From: Fischerella sp.
Lineage (GTDB): Bacteria; Cyanobacteriota; Cyanobacteriia; Cyanobacteriales; Nostocaceae
Direction of reading: 5' to 3'
Length of the DNA stretch: 14,729 bases
Assembly (NCBI GenBank): GCA_026419705.1
Contig: JANZYY010000061.1
Coordinates: 1-14,729 of the forward strand
Shown here: piece by piece, positions 1 to 8,085 of the stretch
Position numbering within the stretch: position 1 is the stretch's first letter
How the letters are laid out: the number at the start of each line of letters is the position of its first letter
Notes under the pieces: generated by a model
Database searches by the model: none
Seen by the model: only the letters and a program-made list of their open reading frames with translations
What the model was told of the DNA's origin: nothing
Position numbers and translations under genes: made by a program

Positions 1-288
1 GATATACTCTTGCACCAAGTAGAATTCTTCGTCTTGCTCAAAGTAAGCTAAAAGCCGGGGAATTTGGTCATGATTGCCCAGTTTTTCCAGGATTTCTGCT
101 TCTCTTTTGAATAAGCGTCTTGCTGTTTCCAAAAAATCGGGATCGCTGATAGCTGGTTGGAGATGTTTGACTACGCACAGAGGATTGCCAGGACGGCGAG
201 TATCTTCGGCAATATAAGTATGACCGAATCCTCCTTGACCTAGCATTTTAACCACCTTGTATCGCCGATCTAGCAATGTGCCAATCAT
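1..288 (-). CDS. Serine/threonine protein kinase, N-terminal part (cut by window edge)
   Basis: This is the first 96 residues of a eukaryotic-type (Hanks) protein kinase; the rest lies beyond base 1. The chosen ATG at 286-288 gives MIGTLLDRRYKVVKML, a usual opening for cyanobacterial kinases. The glycine loop GQGGFG is at residues 17-22, the ATP-binding lysine is probably K41 in CVVK, the helix-C glutamate is E63 or E65, and the hinge reads LVQEYI at 91-96. Catalytic loop, activation segment and any C-terminal sensor domain are not visible, so substrate and signal cannot be named. Such enzymes phosphorylate Ser/Thr on target proteins. The kinase assignment is secure; which subfamily is unknown. 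Confidence 0.93.
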   Translation of the reverse strand, partial: MIGTLLDRRYKVVKMLGQGGFGHTYIAEDTRRPGNPLCVVKHLQPAISDPDFLETARRLFKREAEILEKLGNHDQIPRLLAYFEQDEEFYLVQEYI

Positions 289-465
289 GCTATGGCTGAG
301 TTAATGTTAAAATCTAACAACAATAGACTTTTACAATAATTCAGTATTTTTTCAGGATCGATCGCAAAATTTATGTATAAACGGTAGATATCCAATTTTT
401 CGCAGCATTTTTTTGATGAATGCGATCGCGCTTGTCACATTCCATGCAAGCAAATCCCGCTTGTA

Positions 466-494
466 CACCTTGCCAGAACGTTGCTAGCAAGGTG
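466..494. repeat. 8-bp inverted repeat downstream of the VanZ/LamG gene
   Basis: caccttgc (466-473) and gcaaggtg (487-494) are perfect reverse complements around a 13-base loop. It lies 40 bases past the stop of the minus-strand gene ending at 534 and could be its transcript end, but no T-run follows on the minus strand, so the terminator role is only a guess. The surrounding gap 289-533 shows nothing else except a HIP1 octamer at 422-429. Confidence 0.4.
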
Positions 495-533
495 ATGTGA
501 AACAGACTGCACGTTAGCTACTAACAGCTTCAC

Positions 534-2048
534 TCACTGTGAGACTATCTTTTTTACTAACACTGCAGCCCTTATTCTCAATATCAATGCGGTACCTGCT
601 GTAAATAAGATACCCAATAACATATTTCTCAAGCTAATTTCTTTACCATTCTTGCTCACCAAAAGAGCTTCCAGTATTAAAGAAGGTAATAATGCACCAA
701 AAACTATTAATAATCTATAGGTGATTAGATTTCTTTTTGTCAAAATAGTCAGGAGTGCCAGGTAAATACCTAAAGGTATAAAAGTTAACGCATAGTAGAA
801 GATTTTTTGTTCTACTGGTATTAAATCCAGCAAATTCAATGAGTAAGATTTTTTGAGATTATCTACGAATACCTGGATAGTTGCTCGGGAATAAGTGATG
901 ATGAGATGATGTGGTTTTGTATCTACAAAAATATTTGGAATATTCAGTGTTAAATCTACCCCGTTTTCTCCAGTTAGCGGTGTTCTTAATCGCAAATTTA
1001 AATCTTTTCCTTGCTGTCCCACAGTAAAATTACGACGCATGTTGTCATTGGAAATTGAGATAATTCGAGCAGGACCAGTTTGATTTATATCAGCAGTAGT
1101 TACAGTAGTACTGATGGTAAATTCTGATGTTTTAGATATTCTTTTACTCAAGTAATTAACGGGATATGCTGTTTCTAGCCAATGACTTGAACTCAATGAA
1201 ATTCCTTTTCTTTCGTGAGCATCTGAGGGTTGACCTTGCCACAAGAGTTTAGGTTGCTTTCCACTTTCATCCCGGTAGAATAATTTGCCCTCTTGATCTA
1301 ATTGATAAGAAGCTAGAAGAGAATCTCCGAGATTATGAAAGTAATTTATATCATCAAATACCTGCAACACCTCACTGTTTGAAATAGCCCTATCAGCAAT
1401 ATGAATTTCAGATATATATCCTCGCCAAGGTCTTTCTCCTGTGACTTCATTACCAATAGTCAGTGGATAGTTTGGGTTCCAATTACTCAACGATGTCGTA
1501 CTTTGCCAATATACCAAAGTTAGGAATGTTAATAATATATATCCAATACAAAACCCAGCTATTCTTTTATGAACCTGGTGACTTGCATTGTTTTCTACAC
1601 TTGCTAATTTGTATGCAAAGCTTTTAGAACTAAACCAATTAAAGCAAAGCCAACCGACAAAACCACCAATACTATTGTTGATAATGTCTTCAGGAGTAGG
1701 TGCTCTAGAAGGAAGGAAAACTTGTAAAACTTCAACTAGCGTTGATAAACTCGTACTTGTCAATGTAACTATTAAAATTTCCTGTATTAATGTCGTCCTA
1801 ATTCTTTGCAATATACAACTTAAAAAGAACCCTAGAGGTATAAACAATAAAATATTGTTAACCCTGTCTTGAAAAGTACTGGTATTAATAAAACTGCCAA
1901 TCAATTCTTGTAAAGAAAAATTTTCTGGAAATGAAAAATTAAAGGGGTACAATGTCGCTAACAGCACTACTAGTATGCTGACACCAACAAGTCCATAATC
2001 TTTTAAGGCTAAGGAATGAGTTGTGCGAGAAATTTGATGTTTTTTCAT
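534..2048 (-). CDS. VanZ-family membrane protein with internal LamG-like domain
   Basis: A 504-residue membrane protein. Residues 18-35 form a first membrane helix. The VanZ signature follows: IPLG at 70-73, E106-V-L-Q in a helix, LPSRAPTPED at 112-121, and N124/N125 with a glycine-rich helix from 128. Another helix is at about 162-180. The soluble middle (about 195-405) looks like a LamG/concanavalin-A-like domain (EVTGERPWRGYISEIHIADR, then HHLIITYS near its end), which in other proteins binds carbohydrate. The C-terminus (about 415-495) has three more helices and repeats the VanZ pattern: IPLG at 424-427 and E460. VanZ itself is linked to low-level teicoplanin resistance, but the biochemical role of the family is not settled. 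A surface or cell-envelope role is inference. It diverges from the cyclase gene starting at 2512. The ATG start is plausible; no clear Shine-Dalgarno is seen. Confidence 0.85.
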   Translation of the reverse strand: MKKHQISRTTHSLALKDYGLVGVSILVVLLATLYPFNFSFPENFSLQELIGSFINTSTFQDRVNNILLFIPLGFFLSCILQRIRTTLIQEILIVTLTSTSLSTLVEVLQVFLPSRAPTPEDIINNSIGGFVGWLCFNWFSSKSFAYKLASVENNASHQVHKRIAGFCIGYILLTFLTLVYWQSTTSLSNWNPNYPLTIGNEVTGERPWRGYISEIHIADRAISNSEVLQVFDDINYFHNLGDSLLASYQLDQEGKLFYRDESGKQPKLLWQGQPSDAHERKGISLSSSHWLETAYPVNYLSKRISKTSEFTISTTVTTADINQTGPARIISISNDNMRRNFTVGQQGKDLNLRLRTPLTGENGVDLTLNIPNIFVDTKPHHLIITYSRATIQVFVDNLKKSYSLNLLDLIPVEQKIFYYALTFIPLGIYLALLTILTKRNLITYRLLIVFGALLPSLILEALLVSKNGKEISLRNMLLGILFTAGTALILRIRAAVLVKKIVSQ

Positions 2049-2511
2049 AACAGTTAATTTTAGTTATACAACTTCTTGGCAATATCTAACTCAGGTTAGG
2101 TTATATTTCTGAAAATTACCATTAATGAATTCAACATCTATACTTAAACTCAGTGATTAACCACGCTAAAACTACGCGCTATTTTTTAGTATTTTCTATT
2201 CAGAAATAATAAATATCTAGAGACGATAAATGTTTTGTGAAAATTCTGTAAAGAAGGTAGTAATAGTATTTTTTTGCCTGAAATTGCATCTACTGAAATT
2301 TTTATCCTCAAAATACTTCAACCTATCTAGCCCGTTTTCCAGAAAAAGAGCGGAGAATTCAAACTGGCTAGATAAAATCATTCGGTTTCACGGTAATATT
2401 TATAACTTAATTGATAATTCAGAGTTGTCGGGATGTCCTGGAAAGTGCCATAAATAGTAAAGATTAAACCTTGGCATATTCCCCAGCTTCCAAGATAGAT
2501 CAATCACAACC
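2049..2511. other. Intergenic region between divergent VanZ/LamG and cyclase genes
   Basis: This AT-rich 463-base gap must hold promoters for both flanking genes. I see no site that I can assign with confidence. An open frame at 2230-2457 (75 codons) has low-complexity, untypical composition and no ribosome binding site, so I do not call it a gene. The only clear structure is the inverted repeat at 2324-2374. Confidence 0.5.
2324..2374. repeat. 9-bp perfect inverted repeat
   Basis: tatctagcc (2324-2332) and ggctagata (2366-2374) are exact reverse complements separated by 33 bases. The arms could form a hairpin or a split operator. It lies 138 bases before the cyclase start. No function can be assigned from sequence. 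Confidence 0.45.
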
Positions 2512-4143
2512 ATGACTGAACTCAAACTGCGCTTGCAAGAGGGAAATACAGAAAGAACGGTGACAGTCGCTCAAGATGTATTCACCATCGGTCGTTTGCC
2601 GGAGTGCGATCTATACTTACCCTTTGGGGGAGTTTCTCGTTGGCACGCCCGTCTGATGAAAACTGCTGCTAATATCTGGATGATTGAAGATATGGGCAGC
2701 AAAAACGGGACGCAATTGAACGATCGCCTTGTCACCTCTCCTCAGCAGGTGCGTCACGGCGACATTATTTGGTTGGGGGATGTGAGTGTTTTAGTACTGT
2801 TGGCAGATGCTTTAGAAACAGCCATACCTAAACGGGAACGGGTTGACAGTAGCGAACACAGAACTATTTTTCACAACGTTAAACAACTACAAGAACAATG
2901 GATACAAGCTGATAGTCAAAACGGTGATATCAGCAACAAAGATAAAAGTATTGCTCGCCTCAAAGATTTGGTAAACATAGCCAAGAATCTTTCTGCAGCA
3001 GCATCTATAGAAGCAATTTTCTCTCAAGTACAGGAAGTCGTCTTTCGTTATTTAAATAGTATCGATCGCTTGGCATTGTTAATCGATATCAGTGGTGGCG
3101 GTAAATTGGAGTTATTGAATGCTGCTACTAGAAATACCTGTCAATATGAATATCTACCAAATGATGGTAGCTGGATTAGCCGTAGTATTTGTCAGAAAGT
3201 TTTTGAAGAAAAAGTCGCCATTCAAACCGCTGATGCACAGCATGATGAACGCTTTGCTGGCGAACACAGTATTCTCGTCAAAGATATTCGTAGTGCAATG
3301 GCAGTACCTTTATGGGATGAAAATAAAGTAGTTGGTGTTCTTTATGCTGATGCCCATCTCTCTTCTTACCATTGGGCAAAAGAAGGAGAAGAAGAACTCA
3401 GCTTTTTTTCGGCTTTGGCAAACCTTGTCGCTTCCAGCGTCCAACGTTGGCTGTTAGCAGAAAAACTCAAAAGCGAAGAAGTGATTCGCCACAGACTAGA
3501 ACGGTATCATTCTCCAGCAGTTGTGCAGCAACTAATCGCTGTGGGAGCATTACCTGATGGTCGCTTACCTCCACGCGAGAGTGAAATCAGCATTTTGTTT
3601 GCGGATATTGTCGGTTTTACCGCCATCTCCGAACGGTTCACAGCCAATGAGATTGCCGAATTGCTGAATAAATTATTTGAGGAAATGCTGCAAGAAGTTT
3701 TTGCCTATGGCGGTACTTTGGACAAATATATTGGCGATTGTATCATGGCATTTTTTGGTGCTCCCGAACCACAACCAGATCATGCCGAACGTGCGGTATC
3801 TTCAGCAATGAAAATGCTTACTCGTCTGGAACGTCTTAATGCTAGTAATTTTTGGCAGGAACCTCTGCAATTGAGGATTGCAATTAACAGTGGTAAGGCT
3901 GTAGTTGGAGATGTCGGTAGTTCCCAAAGAGTAGACTACACTGCCTTAGGTGCAACTATAAATCTGGCTGCACGCATGGAAGCAATTTGTCCTCCTGGTG
4001 AATGCGTTGTCAGTGAAGCCACTTATCGAATGCTGTCAAAATCTTCGTACTTTCAAGAAATGGGAGACTATCGTTTTAAGGGTATTGATCGATTAGTCAA
4101 AGTTTATAAAATTTGTCAGCAACCTCAAATCCGTAAAATGTAA
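2512..4143 (+). CDS. FHA-GAF-class III nucleotidyl (probably adenylyl) cyclase
   Basis: A soluble 543-residue signalling enzyme expected to make cAMP from ATP. The N-terminal FHA domain (about 1-100) has the phosphothreonine-binding marks G27-R28, S42-R-W-H45 and G62-S-K-N65-G-T. A GAF domain follows (about 150-315), a ligand or light-signal module in this class. The class III catalytic domain (about 350-535) has both metal aspartates (D365 in FADIVGF, D409 in DKYIGD), the base-specifying pair K405 and T477, and N484/R488 for transition-state binding. The Lys/Thr pair is the one described for the cyanobacterial adenylyl cyclase CyaB1, so ATP is preferred over GTP by inference. No membrane segment is seen. 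The FHA domain suggests input from a phosphothreonine protein; the Ser/Thr kinase at the window start is a nearby candidate, without proof. No strong ribosome site precedes the ATG. Confidence 0.93.
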   Translation: MTELKLRLQEGNTERTVTVAQDVFTIGRLPECDLYLPFGGVSRWHARLMKTAANIWMIEDMGSKNGTQLNDRLVTSPQQVRHGDIIWLGDVSVLVLLADALETAIPKRERVDSSEHRTIFHNVKQLQEQWIQADSQNGDISNKDKSIARLKDLVNIAKNLSAAASIEAIFSQVQEVVFRYLNSIDRLALLIDISGGGKLELLNAATRNTCQYEYLPNDGSWISRSICQKVFEEKVAIQTADAQHDERFAGEHSILVKDIRSAMAVPLWDENKVVGVLYADAHLSSYHWAKEGEEELSFFSALANLVASSVQRWLLAEKLKSEEVIRHRLERYHSPAVVQQLIAVGALPDGRLPPRESEISILFADIVGFTAISERFTANEIAELLNKLFEEMLQEVFAYGGTLDKYIGDCIMAFFGAPEPQPDHAERAVSSAMKMLTRLERLNASNFWQEPLQLRIAINSGKAVVGDVGSSQRVDYTALGATINLAARMEAICPPGECVVSEATYRMLSKSSYFQEMGDYRFKGIDRLVKVYKICQQPQIRKM

Positions 4144-4240
4144 ATGCAGCTCTGTTTCCCCAAGAAGATTTCGATGGTGAGAATTTCAGGAGGAACCTGT
4201 GACCTAGTACTCCACCAAACCAAAATTGCTGGTAAGTATT

Positions 4241-4282
4241 GTTTGTAGTTAGCGCTTCAGCGCAAAAGCGCCAACTACAAAC
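4241..4282. repeat. 42-base imperfect palindrome (interspersed-repeat type)
   Basis: gtttgtagtt (4241-4250) pairs exactly with aactacaaac (4273-4282). After one mismatch (4251/4272), gcgctt (4252-4257) pairs with aagcgc (4266-4271), leaving an 8-base loop. Elements of this form, with an outer 'gtagtt' arm and a 'gcgct' core, are common dispersed palindromes in filamentous cyanobacteria. It may end the cyclase transcript, but there is no T-run. Confidence 0.7.
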
Positions 4283-4433
4283 CCTGCAAAGTTGCTTTGG
4301 CAAACCACTAGACTATCCCTCTCTAGCTGCAATACAAATACAGATAGTAGGGACGCGAATTTACCCCAACGCCTGCAATGTACATATCTGGTATAAAATT
4401 TATATGTATTGTGATTAACGTGAAACGGTATTA

Positions 4434-4448
4434 GCAGCTAATAGCTGC
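4434..4448. promoter_or_regulatory. 15-base dyad, possible operator
   Basis: gcagcta, a central a, then tagctgc form a perfect dyad with 7-base arms. Tight dyads of this size are typical of homodimeric regulator sites, and it sits about 210 bases before the CYTH start. No regulator can be named; chance or hairpin use is possible. Confidence 0.25.
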
Positions 4449-4657
4449 AAACAACCATCTACTAGGAAATTAGAGTATCGAAATATACTTTATACTAATT
4501 GAACTTAGTGTCTTTTTGTAGCGAATGCAATTCTGAAATCCTTTGCGAACCTCCGCATTTAAAAAAGCGACAATTTTATGCAAAGCTGGACTGAGTGATT
4601 CAAAATTGAACCAAGCTAACCTTCACTTTCCCTAAAAAACCCAACAACGGAGTTAAG

Positions 4658-5122
4658 ATGGCAAAAGAAATAGAGCGTAAATTTTTACTGAAGGGAGACG
4701 ATTGGAGAAAACTAGCGGAGGGTAGTAGTATATACCGTCAAGGATACATTCCTACACAAGGAGTCACTGTACGCGTTCGTATAGCAGGAAATCAAGGTTA
4801 CTTAACAATTAAAGGTCCCAGTATCAAGTATTCCAGGTCTGAGTTTGAGTACCCCATTCCGATTGAAGATGCCCAGGAAATGCTGGAAACATTGTGCGAG
4901 CGTCCTTTCATAGAAAAAATCAGATATAAAGTAAAATGGGGTGGTTTGATTTGGGAAATAGATGAGTTTGAAGGAGTCAATAAAGGATTAATACTAGCAG
5001 AAGTCGAACTCAACGATGAAAAACAAGAAATTGAATTGCCAAGCTGGATTGGCGAAGAAGTTTCAGACAATCCCAGATATTACAATAGGAATTTAGTAAA
5101 ATATCCCTTTTCGCAATGGTAA
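4658..5122 (+). CDS. CYTH-domain (TTM) triphosphatase
   Basis: A 154-residue protein made of one CYTH domain, the triphosphate-tunnel fold. The diagnostic ExExK motif is E4-I-E6-R-K8. Further charged tunnel residues are seen in VRVRIAG (near 38-44), LTIKGP, EFEYPI, KIRYKVKW, WEIDEFEG and ILAEVELNDE, in family order. Bacterial proteins of this short form usually hydrolyse inorganic tripolyphosphate with a divalent metal; adenylate cyclase or thiamine triphosphatase activity is known in other branches, so the exact substrate is inference. Cytosolic, no signal peptide. The ATG is supported by ggag at 4649-4652 with 5-base spacing. Its stop abuts that of nfi on the other strand. Confidence 0.92.
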   Translation: MAKEIERKFLLKGDDWRKLAEGSSIYRQGYIPTQGVTVRVRIAGNQGYLTIKGPSIKYSRSEFEYPIPIEDAQEMLETLCERPFIEKIRYKVKWGGLIWEIDEFEGVNKGLILAEVELNDEKQEIELPSWIGEEVSDNPRYYNRNLVKYPFSQW

Positions 5123-5788
5123 TTAGCGATCGCTTGCTAATTTATCAGCAATACGTGTAGTTTCTGGTAATCGATATTTTGGCGTGCAACGCAATACATA
5201 ATCAATTGCTGTAGTCAGACTGATGCGATGACCAGTAGAGACATAGACGGGCTTAACTCCCGTGCGTGTCCTTAACACTGCCCCAATAGTTTCACCTTTA
5301 TATCGTAGTGGCTGCCAGCTACCTCTTGTTTCTGGCAATTCCTCATGCTCGCCAATTAGTAAAGATTTAGCTACACCGATAGTCGGAATATCTACTAGTA
5401 CACCCAAATGACAAGCTATTCCAAATCTGCGGGGATGAGCTATCCCTTGACCATCGCACAAAATTAAATCTGGCGTTATTTTTAGCTTTTCTAAAGCATC
5501 CAACACGGCTGGTATTTCCCGAAAAGAGAGAAAACCAGGAATATAAGGAAAAGATGTGGGACGACGCGCAATGCTCGTCTGTTGTAACTGCAAATCGGGA
5601 AAACTCAGTACCACCGCCGCTGCACGGCTAATTGTACCATCAACTTCAAAACCCATATCTACTCCAGCAACGTATTGCACTGGTTCTTGGAATTGATCGC
5701 TGGTAATTACCTCAGATTGCAGTTTTTCTTGGATCGCTATCGCTTCCTCTACTGTCAGAGTCCAAGCATGACGTTGATAAATCTTCAT
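5123..5788 (-). CDS. nfi: Endonuclease V (deoxyinosine 3' endonuclease)
   Basis: Endonuclease V nicks DNA at the second bond 3' of hypoxanthine (deaminated adenine) and starts its repair. Counting from the ATG at 5786-5788, the active-site residues known from the Thermotoga enzyme are present in order: D44 in AGVDMGF, the wedge tyrosine in PYIPGFLSFRE (Y82), E91, D112 in LCDGQG, H118 in AHPRRFG and K141 in TIGVAKS. The length of 221 residues is normal. The frame can be extended four codons to a TTG at 5800, but the ATG gives the usual MKIYQRHAW opening, so I chose it. It runs divergently from the prohibitin-like gene; the gap 5801-5960 must hold both promoters. The gene appears intact. Confidence 0.95.
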   Translation of the reverse strand: MKIYQRHAWTLTVEEAIAIQEKLQSEVITSDQFQEPVQYVAGVDMGFEVDGTISRAAAVVLSFPDLQLQQTSIARRPTSFPYIPGFLSFREIPAVLDALEKLKITPDLILCDGQGIAHPRRFGIACHLGVLVDIPTIGVAKSLLIGEHEELPETRGSWQPLRYKGETIGAVLRTRTGVKPVYVSTGHRISLTTAIDYVLRCTPKYRLPETTRIADKLASDR

Positions 5789-5960
5789 ATTTAATTTCAA
5801 AGTATTTTTCTGAAATTGCTACCGATCGCCGTGTATATACCAATGTCAACTACTTTGAAAAATTTGTAAGCTTTAGCTAAAGTCTGGACATCAAATTCAT
5901 CTGTAACATGTGTAGATATTCCCCCCGGATTAAATATACCTTATAGGGAATAACAAAAGT

Positions 5961-6806
5961 ATGCATCTCAACAGAAGAAATACCGATAAGTATCTTCCAC
6001 TCACTTTTTACTTAGGTGGAGGAATTATTTTATTAATTTTGGCAATTATTTTCCGACCCTTTACCATTGTCAATGCCGGAGAAAGGGGCGTTGTCATGCA
6101 GTTTGGTAAAGTCCAAAATCGGATTTTAGACGAAGGCATTCACCTAATTATGCCAATGATTACATCAGTCAAAACAATTAATGTACGAGTTGCTCAAAAC
6201 AGTTTCAAGGCTGATGCTGCTTCTCGCGATTTGCAAAAAGTAACAACCGAAGTTGCTGTGAACTGGCACGTCGATCCCACAAGAGTAAACAAGGTTTATC
6301 AACAAGTCGGAGATGAACAACAAATTATCACAGGAATTATGACTCCGGCAGTATCAGAAGTTCTCAAAGCAGCAACTGCTAAAAAAACAGCAGAAGAAAT
6401 AATTACTAAAAGAAATGATTTAAAGGAAGAAATCGATCAGCATCTCAAGCAACGTCTTGCTGCTTATGGTGTGATTGTAGATGATGTCTCTCTGGTCGAT
6501 TTTGCCTTTTCTCCAGAGTTTAGCAAGGCAATTGAATCTAAACAAATAGCTGAACAAGAAGCCAAACAAGCAGAATTTATTGCTAAAAGAGCTACACAAG
6601 AAGCACAAGCAGAAATCAACCGTGCCAAAGGTCAAGCAGAAGCACAGAGATTGCAACGCCTAACTTTAACTCCAGAGTTGTTACAAAAGCAAGCGATTGA
6701 GAAATGGGATGGGCGTTTTCCGATGGTGATGGGTGGTAATAGTAGTTTGCCGTTAATTAATATTAATCCCAATAGTTTTGATTCTCAAAAACAAGATGGT
6801 CAGTAA
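5961..6806 (+). CDS. SPFH/prohibitin-family membrane protein
   Basis: A 281-residue protein with one N-terminal membrane helix (about residues 15-35, LTFYLGGGIILLILAIIF), then an SPFH/Band 7 domain (about 37-210; opens VNAGERGVVMQFGKV), then a charged Ala/Glu/Lys/Gln-rich coiled coil (about 175-240; AEQEAKQAEFIAKRATQEAQ). This is the prohibitin/HflC order. Such proteins build large ring assemblies on a membrane and influence proteases and membrane organisation; in cyanobacteria they are found in plasma or thylakoid membranes. No protease gene is next to it, so a specific partner cannot be given. The C-terminus after the coiled coil is short and polar. It converges with obg. An aggga at about 5944 is too far from the ATG to be a clear ribosome site. 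Confidence 0.92.
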   Translation: MHLNRRNTDKYLPLTFYLGGGIILLILAIIFRPFTIVNAGERGVVMQFGKVQNRILDEGIHLIMPMITSVKTINVRVAQNSFKADAASRDLQKVTTEVAVNWHVDPTRVNKVYQQVGDEQQIITGIMTPAVSEVLKAATAKKTAEEIITKRNDLKEEIDQHLKQRLAAYGVIVDDVSLVDFAFSPEFSKAIESKQIAEQEAKQAEFIAKRATQEAQAEINRAKGQAEAQRLQRLTLTPELLQKQAIEKWDGRFPMVMGGNSSLPLININPNSFDSQKQDGQ

Positions 6807-6898
6807 AAAAACTTAATTGCTGAGAATCAATAACTCTTGGAAGGAACAACGCAGAAAGTGCGGACACAGAAGAATCCCTACCCGGACAGGTGCTGACT

Positions 6899-7963
6899 CT
6901 ATGCGCGGACGCCTCCCCCAAGGCGCAGTGGCTCCCCAATCTCAGACTGTTCATTTTTAACAGCATCGAGTTGATCGAGTATTGACCAAATTTCTTGTAA
7001 CATCGGCTCTAAACCAGTACCAGTTACAGCAGAAATTAAGAAGACTGGCGCATGAGAAAGATGATTGAGTCGTGTTGCCAGTGCTTCTAAATCTACGCTT
7101 TCCCTATCGACTGCATCAATTTTGTTCAACGCTATAACTTGGGAACGTTCTGACAAGCCCCGCCCGTAAGCACGCAATTCTTGCTGAATGATGTTGTAAT
7201 CTGCGATCGCATCATCACTAGTAGCGTCAATCAAATGCAGTAGGACTCGCGTGCGTTCAATGTGGCGCAAGAAATCATGCCCCAATCCAGCCCCTTGGGA
7301 AGCACCTTCAATTAGTCCAGGAATGTCAGCAAAAACTGTGCCATCACCACTCGGTTTGCGTACCACACCCAAATTTGGCACAAGAGTTGTGAAGGGGTAG
7401 TCAGCGATTTTCGGACGTGCTGCTGATAAAGCCGAAATCAATGTTGATTTGCCAGCATTTGGCAGCCCAATAATTCCCACTTCTGCTAGCAATTTTAACT
7501 CCAGACGTAGCTGTTTAATTTCCCCTGGCAGTCCTGGCAAGGCATATTCAGGGGCGCGGTTGCGGTTACTCAAAAAATGCTGGTTGCCCAATCCACCTTT
7601 ACCACCTTTGGCAACAACTAAAGTTTGCCCAGGTTCCACCAAATCCCCTATTAATTCGCCTGTTTGGGCATCATAAACAACTGTACCGCAGGGTACCTCA
7701 ACGATCAAATCCTTTCCATTTGCTCCAGTGCGATTATTCGGTCCGCCACGCCCACCGTTTTCTGCCTTAAATCGATGGTTGTATCTGAAGTCAAGCAGAG
7801 TTTGCAGATTTTCTACTGCACGTAACAACACCGAACCGCCTTTCCCCCCATTTCCACCAGAAGGACCGCCCGCTGGCACATACTTCTCGCGCCGGAAAGC
7901 GACGATACCATCGCCTCCTTTACCTGCTTCTACTTCAATTTCTGCTTGATCGATAAATTGCAT
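6899..7963 (-). CDS. obg: GTPase Obg/CgtA (ribosome assembly)
   Basis: Obg is a conserved GTPase that binds the large ribosomal subunit and is involved in its maturation and in stress responses. The 354-residue protein has the glycine-rich OBG fold (about 1-158; AGKGGDGIVAFRREKYVPAG, then GGNGGKGG), and a G domain with P-loop G166-LPNAGKS173, switch II D213-IPGLIEGA and the base-specific N280-K-I-D283. It is the downstream gene of a minus-strand pair with the TerB/Mo-nitro_C gene, 147 bases apart. The last dozen residues (343-354, GEPLRLGGGVRA) are encoded by GC-rich, hairpin-forming DNA (6902-6937) unlike the rest, and may be a read-in from a dispersed repeat. No Shine-Dalgarno is seen; the MQFIDQAEI opening is standard. 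Confidence 0.97.
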   Translation of the reverse strand: MQFIDQAEIEVEAGKGGDGIVAFRREKYVPAGGPSGGNGGKGGSVLLRAVENLQTLLDFRYNHRFKAENGGRGGPNNRTGANGKDLIVEVPCGTVVYDAQTGELIGDLVEPGQTLVVAKGGKGGLGNQHFLSNRNRAPEYALPGLPGEIKQLRLELKLLAEVGIIGLPNAGKSTLISALSAARPKIADYPFTTLVPNLGVVRKPSGDGTVFADIPGLIEGASQGAGLGHDFLRHIERTRVLLHLIDATSDDAIADYNIIQQELRAYGRGLSERSQVIALNKIDAVDRESVDLEALATRLNHLSHAPVFLISAVTGTGLEPMLQEIWSILDQLDAVKNEQSEIGEPLRLGGGVRA

Positions 7964-7967
7964 GGAC

Positions 7968-8030
7968 TTAGTTAGTAGTTTTAGTAGTTAGTAGTTAATA
8001 GTTAGTAGTTAGTAGTTAGTAGTTTAGTTG
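7968..8030. repeat. Short tandem repeats (gttagta-type) before obg
   Basis: The stretch is built from repeated, slightly varied units of the heptamer agttagt/gttagta, followed by two copies of ggtaattg (about 8032-8047). Seven-base tandem repeats in intergenic DNA are typical of heterocystous cyanobacteria (STRR sequences). It fills the space just upstream of the obg start at 7963. Confidence 0.85.
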
Positions 8031-8085
8031 TTGGTAATTGGTAATTGTTATTTTTATTTCCCATTCCTTCTTACTCCATTCCCTA

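Larger units (their letters stand above)
4144..4657. other. Intergenic region upstream of the CYTH gene
   Basis: A 514-base gap between two plus-strand genes. It contains a 42-base imperfect palindrome (4241-4282), a 7-base inverted repeat tacatat/atatgta (4381-4387 and 4402-4408) around a tataaaat stretch, and a 15-base dyad (4434-4448). The AT-rich block near 4480-4500 could hold a promoter for the CYTH gene. A 68-codon minus-strand frame at 4097-4303 overlaps the palindrome and the cyclase end and looks like chance. Confidence 0.5.

Noticed and set aside
2230..2457. 75-codon plus-strand frame before the cyclase gene
   Set aside because: No ribosome site, odd composition, contains the inverted repeat 2324-2374, and no recognisable family; chance frame in AT-rich DNA.
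4097..4303. 68-codon minus-strand frame overlapping the cyclase end
   Set aside because: It overlaps a real gene and a dispersed palindrome; the peptide has no family features.
7449..7949. Two plus-strand frames inside obg, rich in Pro
   Set aside because: They are the antisense of the Gly-rich OBG domain; the proline runs mirror glycine codons.
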